In this document: positions 1-5,957 of the stretch, piece after piece | Position numbering within the stretch: the stretch's first letter is position 1 | Layout: every line of letters starts with the position of its first letter | Origin: Nitrospirota bacterium | Lineage (GTDB): Bacteria > Nitrospirota > Thermodesulfovibrionia > UBA6902 | NCBI GenBank assembly: GCA_024277515.1 | Contig: JAJRVB010000260.1 | Location: 1-9,032, forward strand | Reading direction: 5' to 3' | DNA length: 9,032 nt | Position numbers and translations under genes: made by a program | The notes under the pieces: model-generated | Database searches by the model: none | Told to the model about the DNA's origin: nothing | Seen by the model: only the letters and a program-made list of their open reading frames with translations

Positions 1-955
1 ATGATGAGGATGCCGGGTTTATCGTCATTACAAGCGTCTTCTGCGCAATATTGTCATCATCGCCGGAAGGATCATTGTCGTCCCTCACAAAAAAGGTGAA
101 ACTGAAGCTGCCGCTTGTGGTCGGCGTTCCCGAGATCACAAGGGTGTCTGCCTTGTCCCATGATGATTCCGGATTTGTCAGACAGTCATTGTCTTCTTCA
201 TCCGGCGTAAATGTCACTCCCGTAACGGAAGCGCTCTCCTCCCGGCACCAGCGGTAATTGCCGCCGCTGCTGAAGGGGACCCCGCCGTAAGCAAAGACCG
301 TTGCGCTGTACGCACTGTCCTCATAACCATAGGGAAGCTCATTGTTTACCACCCTGAGCTGGGGACCCACACAGCCGGTCTTGATCCTCAGTTCATCAAT
401 GGTCACCCACTTGACTATGTCATCATACGGCTCTGTCCTGTCCATGTCCGCCGGGTAGCCATCGACATCAACATCCACTTCATATGAATTTATCGTGGTT
501 GCAGAAGAGACTGCCTGTGTGCCTTCTGTCTGGTTGTTGTAGTTTCCGCCACCGCTCAGGATAATGATTGCCACATTGTTTATGGTATTTGTGGGTGTAA
601 GGCACCCGGTATCAGGACAGATATTCAGGGTAAGGTTGGTCGTCTTTCTTCCGCATATACCTCCGGATGAAGTACTGGTCAGATTGCCGTCCGTTATGTA
701 ATTTAACGATTTGGTCCATGCATCATTCGGGCTTTTTACGGTAGAGGAGAAGGTCCCTGTGGTCGGCAGTTTGTTATTTGCAGCCCCATAGCTGATAACT
801 GATTCCATTGCCGCATCGATGAGTCTTCTTGTTTCAATAAGCTTTGCGCGTTTTGTCAGAGGACCTATCATGCCCGCGCCCAGACCCACCAGCAGTCCGA
901 CAATCACCAGTACAATTGCGAGTTCTATCAGGGTAAAACCTTTTTCTGTGTTCAT
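1..955 (-). CDS. Type IV prepilin-like protein with C-terminal Ig-like (He_PIG-type) domain, partial
   Basis: The reading frame is open from ATG 955 to the left edge (318 codons), so the C-terminus is missing. The N-terminus MNTEKGFTLIELAIVLVIVG is a classic prepilin signal: short basic leader, cleavage after Gly6, Phe at +1, Glu at +5, then a hydrophobic helix to about residue 30. This predicts processing by a PilD-type peptidase and assembly into a pilus or pseudopilus. Residues 161-166 read DVDVDG, a calcium-loop-like motif. From about residue 199 the sequence changes to an Ig-like fold pattern (LPYGYEDSAYSATV at 207-220, SGTPTTSGSFSFTFFVRD at 275-292, ending LVMTINPA), matching the He_PIG putative-Ig type by eye. 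Cysteines occur at 101, 113, 118, 194, 237 and 258. An AGGA about 5 nt before ATG serves as ribosome binding site. Role as minor pilin, adhesin or pseudopilin is inference. Confidence 0.85.
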   Translation of the reverse strand, partial: MNTEKGFTLIELAIVLVIVGLLVGLGAGMIGPLTKRAKLIETRRLIDAAMESVISYGAANNKLPTTGTFSSTVKSPNDAWTKSLNYITDGNLTSTSSGGICGRKTTNLTLNICPDTGCLTPTNTINNVAIIILSGGGNYNNQTEGTQAVSSATTINSYEVDVDVDGYPADMDRTEPYDDIVKWVTIDELRIKTGCVGPQLRVVNNELPYGYEDSAYSATVFAYGGVPFSSGGNYRWCREESASVTGVTFTPDEEDNDCLTNPESSWDKADTLVISGTPTTSGSFSFTFFVRDDNDPSGDDDNIAQKTLVMTINPASSS

Positions 956-987
956 TTTTTCCTGCCCGCCATGCACCATGTGTTTAA

Positions 988-1194
988 TTATCTCCGGTAC
1001 ATAAAATAAACTACCATTATGCCCCCGAAGAGTATCATCGTAATGGCGGTCCTGATTCGCGTTATCAGTTCATTCAGTGCGGTGTCCGGTGACGAACTCC
1101 AGAGCAGATAGTATCCGCACAAAATAAGCAGTACCCCCAGTATGCCGGTTATCTTTTTAAGAATTGTTCCGCCCCGGTCCTGATTAACTTTAAT
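988..1194 (-). CDS. Possible small two-helix membrane protein; start unresolved, possible broken gene
   Basis: This frame is open for 68 codons and ends in TAA at 990-988, 32 nt before the next prepilin gene. The product would have a basic stretch (RGGTILKK), one hydrophobic segment (ITGILGVLLILCGYYLLW), a polar linker (SSSPDTALNELITRIR) and a second hydrophobic segment (TAITMILFGGIMVVYFMYRR at the end). It looks like a real two-helix inner-membrane protein. No ATG, GTG or TTG precedes the first helix. An ATG at 1212 is in the same frame but is followed after five codons (MDNLD) by TAA at 1197-1195. Possible readings are a rare ATT start (1194, or 1164 after a GGGGCGGA stretch), a nonsense mutation, an assembly error, or a decayed gene. 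I do not recognise the family. Its place between two prepilin genes hints at a pilus link but does not prove one. Confidence 0.35.
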   Translation of the reverse strand: MKVNQDRGGTILKKITGILGVLLILCGYYLLWSSSPDTALNELITRIRTAITMILFGGIMVVYFMYRR

Positions 1195-1210
1195 TTAATC
1201 CAAATTGTCC

Positions 1211-1250
1211 ATAAACAACAAGAGAGGCAAAAGCCCCTCCCGTTGTTTAT
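1211..1250 (-). terminator. Hairpin terminator after the first prepilin gene
   Basis: Two 18-nt arms (1211-1228 and 1233-1250) flank a four-base loop. In the minus-strand transcript the arms pair along their full length, with four positions as G-U wobbles, and the loop is UUUU. The hairpin begins 15 nt after the prepilin stop codon. The descending arm is U-rich (UUGUUGUUUAU) but there is no long pure U run after it, so termination may be partial. The plus-strand hairpin would instead have mismatches at those four positions, so minus-strand use is favoured. Confidence 0.6.
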
Positions 1251-1265
1251 ATATGATGGTCTATT

Positions 1266-1895
1266 TTACCGGTTTGAGTCAAAGTAGTAAACAAGCGCGT
1301 TCACCGTTGTGCCCCATGCAGTAGGGGTGGGGGCGGAAGCATAACGGGCTTCCCATTGACCTGACGTGATCGTTCCCGGCGCAGAGACCGCACCGATTAC
1401 CTGACCGTCCGCACCGTCGGCAGTGCCGTCAATCGCAACATCAAGGCTCTCAATGAATACAAGTTCCGAAGAGCTGAAGTCTCCGCACGCAACATCCGCG
1501 CAGATGATCATGACATTTTTACCTGCATCGGAGCCTCCATCGGTCCCGTAAAAGACGCGAAACGACATGGAGCCCATAGTAATGGTGTTAACTTCAGATC
1601 CGGAACCGCCTTCATACGGAGGATTAATAAAGCTGGCGCCCGTAAAGTCAGTCATTACATTGCCGTCGCCGATCTTGCCGTCTTTATCACTGTCACCGGC
1701 AAAGATGCCCTTTCTGTCGAGATACGACCACTGGCTTATCTCCCATTCCTTTACGTTGGATACAAACTTTTTTGTCTTGGCATTATCGATCAGGTCCTGT
1801 CCCTTGATTACAGCGCCTAAAATAATACCGATGATCACCAGCACGATCGCCAGTTCAACCAGTGTAAAACCCTTTCTTCCCAAGTCCCTCATCAT
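1266..1895 (-). CDS. Type IV prepilin-like protein (PilA/GspG-like N-terminus)
   Basis: The predicted protein has 209 residues from ATG 1895. It starts MMRDLGRKGFTLVELAIVLV: a basic leader, cleavage after Gly, Phe at +1, Glu at +5, and a hydrophobic helix. These are prepilin peptidase and assembly signals. At residues 68-73 lies DSDKDG followed by K, I, G, D, resembling an EF-hand or dockerin-type calcium loop just after the N-terminal helix. A later FIESLDVAIDGTADGADG stretch resembles the 'IDDG' segment of many environmental prepilin-like proteins. The C-terminus is VYYFDSNR. The frame extends upstream to 1943, but AAGGAGG at 1901-1907 is 5 nt from ATG 1895 and 8 nt from ATG 1892, so translation starts at one of these. 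Major versus minor pilin, or pseudopilin, cannot be decided here. Confidence 0.88.
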   Translation of the reverse strand: MMRDLGRKGFTLVELAIVLVIIGIILGAVIKGQDLIDNAKTKKFVSNVKEWEISQWSYLDRKGIFAGDSDKDGKIGDGNVMTDFTGASFINPPYEGGSGSEVNTITMGSMSFRVFYGTDGGSDAGKNVMIICADVACGDFSSSELVFIESLDVAIDGTADGADGQVIGAVSAPGTITSGQWEARYASAPTPTAWGTTVNALVYYFDSNR

Positions 1896-1900
1896 GCTTC

Positions 1901-1907
1901 CCTCCTT
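1901..1907 (-). promoter_or_regulatory. Shine-Dalgarno setting the start of the first prepilin
   Basis: The minus strand reads AAGGAGG here, a near-perfect anti-16S match, 5 nt before ATG 1895 and 8 nt before ATG 1892. It rules out the longer frame that opens at 1943, because translation from there would add 16 polar residues before the prepilin leader. Confidence 0.75.
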
Positions 1908-1943
1908 TTCATACTCTTTTGATTTAATGCATATAATTATCAT

Positions 1944-2066
1944 TAACCTGATAAGGTCTTTATCGGATGAAGTTCAAAAATACTTTAATCCAAATAATGC
2001 AATAAGAAAAATGGAGCGGGAAATGGATAATTCAGACTGCTGCAGGGCAGGAAAGAATCCAACTGC
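1944..2066. other. Intergenic region folP-prepilin, probable promoter region
   Basis: This 123-nt gap is AT-rich. In minus orientation the run from about 1980 to 1930 holds TTGAAC and, further on, GATAAT followed by TATAT, but no pair of boxes has good spacing and sequence. I see no GG-N10-GC sigma-54 signature and no convincing terminator for folP. A promoter for the prepilin gene is expected here but I cannot place it. Confidence 0.3.
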
Positions 2067-2906
2067 TCAGGGACGCCTTTTTATTCTGTCGGCAATCCTT
2101 GCCACCCGGACAGCTTCCCTGACATCATGGACCCGTATTATGTCTGCGCCGTTAAATATGCCGATGGCGGTAACAGCAGATGTCCCCTCAAGCCGCTCGG
2201 CAACAGGCAGGTCACCGAGTATTTTCCCGATAAATGATTTCCTTGAATGACCAAGGAGCAGGGGTTTCTGAAATCCCTCAAAGTCTTTCAGTCGATGAAT
2301 AATGTCGAGATTGTCCTCCACTGTCTTGCCAAAACCGATCCCCGGATCAATAATGATTTTGTCATCAGAAATCCCCGCGTTCCTGGCGATCGCTATGCCC
2401 CCGTGCAGGTAGTCGATAATCTCGGGAACAAGGGCTGTATAGGCGGGATTCATCTGCATATTTTTCGGGGTCCCCCTGATATGCATGATAACAACAGGGA
2501 CTTTATGCCTTGCCGCGACCCGGGGCATTTCAGCATCGAATCGCAGGCCGCTGATATCGTTTATGATGCCTGCACCCGCGGAAACCGCAGCATCCGCCAC
2601 GGCAGCCTTACGGGTATCAACAGATATAGGGACACTCACCTCTTTTGCAAGGGCCTCGATAACAGGGACAATTCGCCTGATTTCCTCCAGTTCGGAAATC
2701 CTGTCCGCACCCGGACGTGTGGATTCTCCGCCGATATCAATGATGTCGGCGCCTTCATGCTGCATGGCAAGGGCCTGTCTTACAGCGCTGTCCCTGTCAA
2801 AAAACAGCCCCCCGTCAGAGAATGAGTCAGGGGTGACATTCAGGATGCCCATGATATATGTTCTCCGGGAAAAATCAAAACTGTAGTTTTGCCAGACCAG
2901 CTTCAC
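2067..2906 (-). CDS. folP: Dihydropteroate synthase
   Basis: FolP condenses 6-hydroxymethyl-7,8-dihydropterin diphosphate with p-aminobenzoate to give 7,8-dihydropteroate in folate synthesis. It is a cytosolic TIM-barrel enzyme and the sulfonamide target. The 279-residue frame has the family length and all signature blocks in order: GILNVTPDSFSDGG (20-33), DIGGESTRPG (57-66), SVDT (95-98), NDISG (116-120), MHIRGTP (141-147), DPGIGFGK (187-194), GHSRKSF (219-225) and RVHDV (258-262). The pterin-binding Asp and Asn residues and the Lys/Arg of the GHSRKS loop are present. The start is GTG at 2906, with GGGAGG at 2916-2911 just upstream; the ATG overlapping it is followed at once by TGA and cannot be used. 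The gene follows ftsH by 146 nt, a common bacterial neighbour pair. Confidence 0.96.
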   Translation of the reverse strand: MKLVWQNYSFDFSRRTYIMGILNVTPDSFSDGGLFFDRDSAVRQALAMQHEGADIIDIGGESTRPGADRISELEEIRRIVPVIEALAKEVSVPISVDTRKAAVADAAVSAGAGIINDISGLRFDAEMPRVAARHKVPVVIMHIRGTPKNMQMNPAYTALVPEIIDYLHGGIAIARNAGISDDKIIIDPGIGFGKTVEDNLDIIHRLKDFEGFQKPLLLGHSRKSFIGKILGDLPVAERLEGTSAVTAIGIFNGADIIRVHDVREAVRVARIADRIKRRP

Positions 2907-2910
2907 ATAT

Positions 2911-2916
2911 CCTCCC
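2911..2916 (-). promoter_or_regulatory. Shine-Dalgarno of folP, GTG start
   Basis: The minus strand reads GGGAGG, then ATAT, then the GTG start codon at 2906. The four-base spacer is short but usable. An overlapping ATG (2908-2906) is followed directly by TGA, forming a one-codon start-stop unit, so GTG is the only start compatible with the protein. Confidence 0.6.
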
Positions 2917-2949
2917 GGATAATCAGGTGTCCTCGTTCATTTGGTATAT

Positions 2950-2979
2950 GTTATACGTTATGCGTATCAGGGAACGCAA
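2950..2979 (-). promoter_or_regulatory. Weak candidate sigma-70 promoter for folP, within a small repeat cluster
   Basis: On the minus strand TTGCGT (2979-2974) and TATAAC (2955-2950) are 18 nt apart. The -10 box is good (5 of 6) but the -35 box is poor (3 of 6). The -10 box overlaps small inverted repeats: GTATA-TGT-TATAC at 2944-2956 and ATACG-N5-CGTAT at 2953-2967. These could be an operator or chance. folP may equally be transcribed from ftsH, since I see no strong terminator in the 146-nt gap. Confidence 0.22.
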
Positions 2980-3052
2980 GGAGTGAAGCAGCAAGAGAAG
3001 TAAATCCGCAGGGGGAAAAAGTGGAAATGAGACGTGCGGGATTGCGGCGTAA

Positions 3053-4894
3053 TTATGCGGACGCGTCCGGGGCAATACTCTCATCACCACCTGCCTTGAC
3101 GCCCTGTTCACTACCGTCGGAACCATGCACAACCGCCTCTATTTCATGTACATCAAGGGTTTCCTTTTCAAGCAGCGCAAGAGCGAGATCATAGAGCCTG
3201 GCCTTGTTATCAAACAGGAGGCGTTTGGCATAATCATATCTCTCTCCAACAATTGTCTTGACTTCCTCGTCGATCTCTTCCGCCGTCTTCTCGGAGTAGT
3301 CTTTATGCCTTGAAAATTCCTTGCCCAAGAATATCTGCTCTTCACGCTTCCCAAACGTCAGGGGGCCCAGCTTTTCACTCATTCCCCATTCACATACCAT
3401 TTTTCTCGCAAGGTCGGTCGCCCTCTGCAGGTCATTGCCGGCGCCGGTAGTCATATGTCCAAGGGCAATCTCCTCAGCTGCCCGGCCGCCCATCAGTACT
3501 GCGAGCGTGCCGAGAATATGTTTCTTCGAATAGGTGTACTTGTCGTCAATCGGGAGCTGCTGTGTAATACCGAGCGCCATGCCACGCGGAATAATACTCA
3601 CTTTATGGATCGGGTCGGTCCCCGGCGTCAGCATCGCGACAAGGGCATGTCCTGCTTCATGGTGGGCAGTGTTGCTCTTCTCTTCTTCGGATATGATCAT
3701 GCTTTTTCTCTCTTTACCCATCATGACTTTGTCTTTTGACTGCTCAAAGTCGATCATTTCAACGGTTGTTTTTGACTGCCTCGCCGCAAGCAGGGCTGCC
3801 TCGTTTATGAGATTGGCAAGGTCCGCTCCCGAGAAACCGGGCGTGCCCCGCGCGAGGGTCTCAAGTTCTACATTCCCGGAAAGGGGTATTTTCCTGCTAT
3901 GGACCTTTATGATCTCGAGCCTGCCTTTTACGTCAGGGATCGGCACGATGACCTGCCTGTCAAACCTGCCCGGCCTCAAGAGCGCGGGATCCAGCACATC
4001 CGGCCTGTTAGTCGCAGCAAGCACGATTATTCCCTCGTTCGCGGCAAATCCATCCAGTTCCACAAGAAGCTGGTTCAGGGTCTGCTCGCGCTCGTCATGT
4101 CCTCCTCCAAGGCCTGCCCCCCTGTGGCGGCCGACAGCGTCAATTTCATCGATAAAAATAATGCAGGGCGAGTTTTTCTTTGCCTGCTCAAAAAGGTCCC
4201 TCACTCTCGATGCCCCCACTCCCACAAACATCTCTACAAAATCAGACCCGCTTATTGAAAAAAACGGGACCCCGGCCTCCCCGGCGATCGCCTTTGCGAG
4301 CAATGTCTTCCCGGCTCCGGGAGGTCCAACCAGCAATACACCTTTGGGGATCTTTCCGCCCAGTTTCTGAAACTTCTGCGGGTCCTTCAGAAACTCGATA
4401 ATCTCCTGGACTTCCTCCTTGGCCTCTTCAATTCCCGCCACATCTGCAAAGGTCACCTTGACCCCTTTTTCAGAGACCAGTTTTGCCTTACTCCTCCCGA
4501 ACGACAGGGCCTTGTTTCCGCCTGTCTGCATCTGCCTCATGAAAAACACCCAGAGAAACACGAGAAGGATAATAGGCCCGAAGTTAAACAGTACATTCAT
4601 GTACCACGGAGTATGGTCCGGTTTCGCGGAGATCCTTATGCCCCTGTCCCGGAGTTCCTTGACCAGGTCAGGATAGTCAGGCGCATAAGTTTTGAATTTA
4701 ATTCCGTTTTTCAGTGTCCCGACTATCAGATTGTCAGGTTTCTGTATGGTCACCTCGGCCACTTCATTCTGCTTCAGCCTGAGGGTAAAATCCGAAAAAA
4801 TCATCTCCTCGTTCGGCTTTGAAGTCTCAAGTAGATTAAAAACCAGGATCATCATCAATCCGAAGAGAACCCATATAATTATACTCTTATACAA
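3053..4894 (-). CDS. ftsH: ATP-dependent zinc metalloprotease FtsH
   Basis: FtsH is a hexameric inner-membrane AAA+ protease that degrades misfolded membrane proteins and short-lived regulators. From TTG 4894 it has 613 residues: a first membrane helix (about 4-21), a small periplasmic domain, a second helix (about 104-119) and a long cytosolic part. Visible motifs are Walker A GPPGAGKT (190-197), pore loop FVEMFVGVGA (219-228), Walker B IIFIDEID (245-252), second region of homology ATNRPDVLDPALLRPGRFDR (294-313), zinc site HEAGH (412-416) and the likely third zinc ligand Asp in GAGNDLQRAT (488). The frame stays open upstream to a TTG at 4945 with an ATG at 4924, but GGAGG at 4907-4903 is 8 nt before TTG 4894, and a start with YKSIIIW close behind fits the family. 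It lies 52 nt after the EamA gene and before folP. Confidence 0.96.
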   Translation of the reverse strand: MYKSIIIWVLFGLMMILVFNLLETSKPNEEMIFSDFTLRLKQNEVAEVTIQKPDNLIVGTLKNGIKFKTYAPDYPDLVKELRDRGIRISAKPDHTPWYMNVLFNFGPIILLVFLWVFFMRQMQTGGNKALSFGRSKAKLVSEKGVKVTFADVAGIEEAKEEVQEIIEFLKDPQKFQKLGGKIPKGVLLVGPPGAGKTLLAKAIAGEAGVPFFSISGSDFVEMFVGVGASRVRDLFEQAKKNSPCIIFIDEIDAVGRHRGAGLGGGHDEREQTLNQLLVELDGFAANEGIIVLAATNRPDVLDPALLRPGRFDRQVIVPIPDVKGRLEIIKVHSRKIPLSGNVELETLARGTPGFSGADLANLINEAALLAARQSKTTVEMIDFEQSKDKVMMGKERKSMIISEEEKSNTAHHEAGHALVAMLTPGTDPIHKVSIIPRGMALGITQQLPIDDKYTYSKKHILGTLAVLMGGRAAEEIALGHMTTGAGNDLQRATDLARKMVCEWGMSEKLGPLTFGKREEQIFLGKEFSRHKDYSEKTAEEIDEEVKTIVGERYDYAKRLLFDNKARLYDLALALLEKETLDVHEIEAVVHGSDGSEQGVKAGGDESIAPDASA

Positions 4895-4902
4895 TAGCAC
4901 TA

Positions 4903-4907
4903 CCTCC
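4903..4907 (-). promoter_or_regulatory. Shine-Dalgarno supporting the TTG start of ftsH
   Basis: The minus strand has GGAGG here, 8 nt before TTG 4894 and only 2 nt before GTG 4900, which is too close. The site favours TTG 4894. The upstream ATG 4924 is preceded by a weaker AAAAGGAA stretch and would add ten residues before the first membrane helix. Confidence 0.5.
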
Positions 4908-4946
4908 GACACTAAGATTAACATATTTCCTTTTCGTATTGCCAAT

Positions 4947-5810
4947 CTATGGATTCATGACAATAAGAAAAAATCCTGCCAGCATGATGCACCCTCCGAC
5001 CGTCTTCTCGGCAATATTCTTTTCCCTGAACAAAACATGACCGTAAAATATACTGAAAAGCAGGCTTGTCCTCTTTACCGCAATCATATAGGCAACCTGG
5101 GTCATGCTCATTGCGACCATGTGAAAAATAATCATCCCCCCATAGGTAATCCCGATCAAGGAGAATGGCACAATGTCTTTTTTTGTGAGTGAAATCCTGC
5201 CCCTGCCTTTTACGAAGGCTACAGGCGTAAACAGCACGGCCAGCAGCATGAAATAAATACTTCCGAAGAAAACCGGGGAAGAGTGTTCTATTGCCACCTT
5301 CCCCAGCGAGGACGTAATACTATAGATAAATGCTACGATTATCATCATCACTGATCCCTTCTCCCTGAATACGGCCCTGACCGGTCCAAAGAGCGTCTGC
5401 TGCGCAGTATGGAAATTCAGGGTGTAGCCGCCTGCCGCCATCAACAGGATCCCGATGCTCCCTGTCAGAGAGACCCGCTCTCCAAGGATAATCCAGGAAG
5501 TCACAATCAGAAATACAGGGGTCAGGGCGAGGAAGGGCATGGTCGTGCTGATGGGAGAAGACTTTAGCGCCTTTGTGTATAAAATGATTGCGGCTATCTC
5601 AAGCGGCAGGGCGCACGACACTGCCAGCCAGAATGTCCTGTCAAGGGGAGGTATGTCAACAAACAGCATGCATACCGCAAGCAGAGGCAGGGCGAATATT
5701 AACCGCAGCCAGGCAACAAAATACACATTCCGTGCAGAAAGGGCCCGCTTTGTAAGGGCATCACTCGTTGCAAGAGAAAAGGCGGTCAAAAGGGAAAAAA
5801 TGATCCACAT
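4947..5810 (-). CDS. EamA/DMT-family membrane transporter
   Basis: The frame encodes a very hydrophobic protein of 287 residues from ATG 5810, the usual size for a ten-helix drug/metabolite transporter superfamily permease with two EamA repeats. The first repeat ends with a helix pair containing SSPISTTMPFLALTPVFLIV, then the typical ILGE motif and a further helix (GILLMAAGGYTLN). The second repeat ends similarly with VAYMIAVKRTSLLFSIFYG, then LFREK and a terminal helix. The substrate cannot be read from the sequence; relatives export amino acids, nucleotides or other metabolites. The frame continues upstream to 5855, but the extra 15 residues are encoded by the palindromic repeat and are probably not native. 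No clear Shine-Dalgarno precedes ATG 5810, because the repeat begins 4 nt upstream; the original leader may have been displaced. Confidence 0.85.
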   Translation of the reverse strand: MWIIFSLLTAFSLATSDALTKRALSARNVYFVAWLRLIFALPLLAVCMLFVDIPPLDRTFWLAVSCALPLEIAAIILYTKALKSSPISTTMPFLALTPVFLIVTSWIILGERVSLTGSIGILLMAAGGYTLNFHTAQQTLFGPVRAVFREKGSVMMIIVAFIYSITSSLGKVAIEHSSPVFFGSIYFMLLAVLFTPVAFVKGRGRISLTKKDIVPFSLIGITYGGMIIFHMVAMSMTQVAYMIAVKRTSLLFSIFYGHVLFREKNIAEKTVGGCIMLAGFFLIVMNP

Positions 5811-5814
5811 AGTG

Positions 5815-5957
5815 AAATGACAAATGTCAAAGCTCAAATGCCAAATGAAATCCAAATTTCAAATTTGCAAATTGGGCATTTAGTCATTTGAAATTGGTTT
5901 GACATTTGGATTTTGGCATTTAAGTTTTTGGCATTTGAGCTTTGACATTTGTCATTT
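5815..5957. repeat. Palindromic repeat element, copy 1 (MITE/REP-like)
   Basis: This AT-rich 143-bp element has perfect 31-bp terminal inverted repeats (5815-5845 and 5927-5957), each beginning AAATGACAAATGTCAAAG from its outer end. An inner pair, AAATCCAAAT (5848-5857) and ATTTGGATTT (5904-5913), extends the pairing, so the transcript would form a long hairpin. It is built from short CAAATG/TGTCAAA units and carries no gene. It fills the gap between the response regulator and the EamA gene: its right end supplies the TGA stop of the regulator (5954-5952), and its left end lies 4 nt from the EamA ATG. A related copy lies at 8782-8895 in reverse orientation. No target-site duplication is obvious. 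It may act as a terminator or RNA-processing site. Confidence 0.85.

Noticed and set aside
1921..2066. Sigma-54 promoter upstream of the prepilin gene
   Set aside because: I looked for the GG-N10-GC signature expected for PilR-type control and found none in this gap.
1567..2250. Long plus-strand open frame of 227 codons
   Set aside because: It runs antisense across the prepilin gene, the intergenic gap and the end of folP. The composition is unlike a folded protein, no motif is present, and the minus-strand genes explain the sequence.
2247..2825. Plus-strand open frame of 192 codons
   Set aside because: Antisense to folP, whose motifs are complete on the minus strand; no recognisable protein features.
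2907..3132. Small minus-strand frame of 69 codons in the ftsH-folP gap (2923-3132)
   Set aside because: It overlaps the ftsH C-terminus in another frame, has no Shine-Dalgarno and an implausible Leu/Arg-rich composition; probably chance.
3534..4370. Plus-strand open frame of 278 codons
   Set aside because: It is the antisense of the ftsH AAA+ region. Ser/Pro-rich low-quality composition and no domain; a shadow of a strongly conserved gene.
4895..4945. Longer FtsH N-terminus from TTG 4945 or ATG 4924
   Set aside because: The extra residues are not typical of FtsH, and the strong GGAGG lies downstream of both codons, correctly spaced for TTG 4894.
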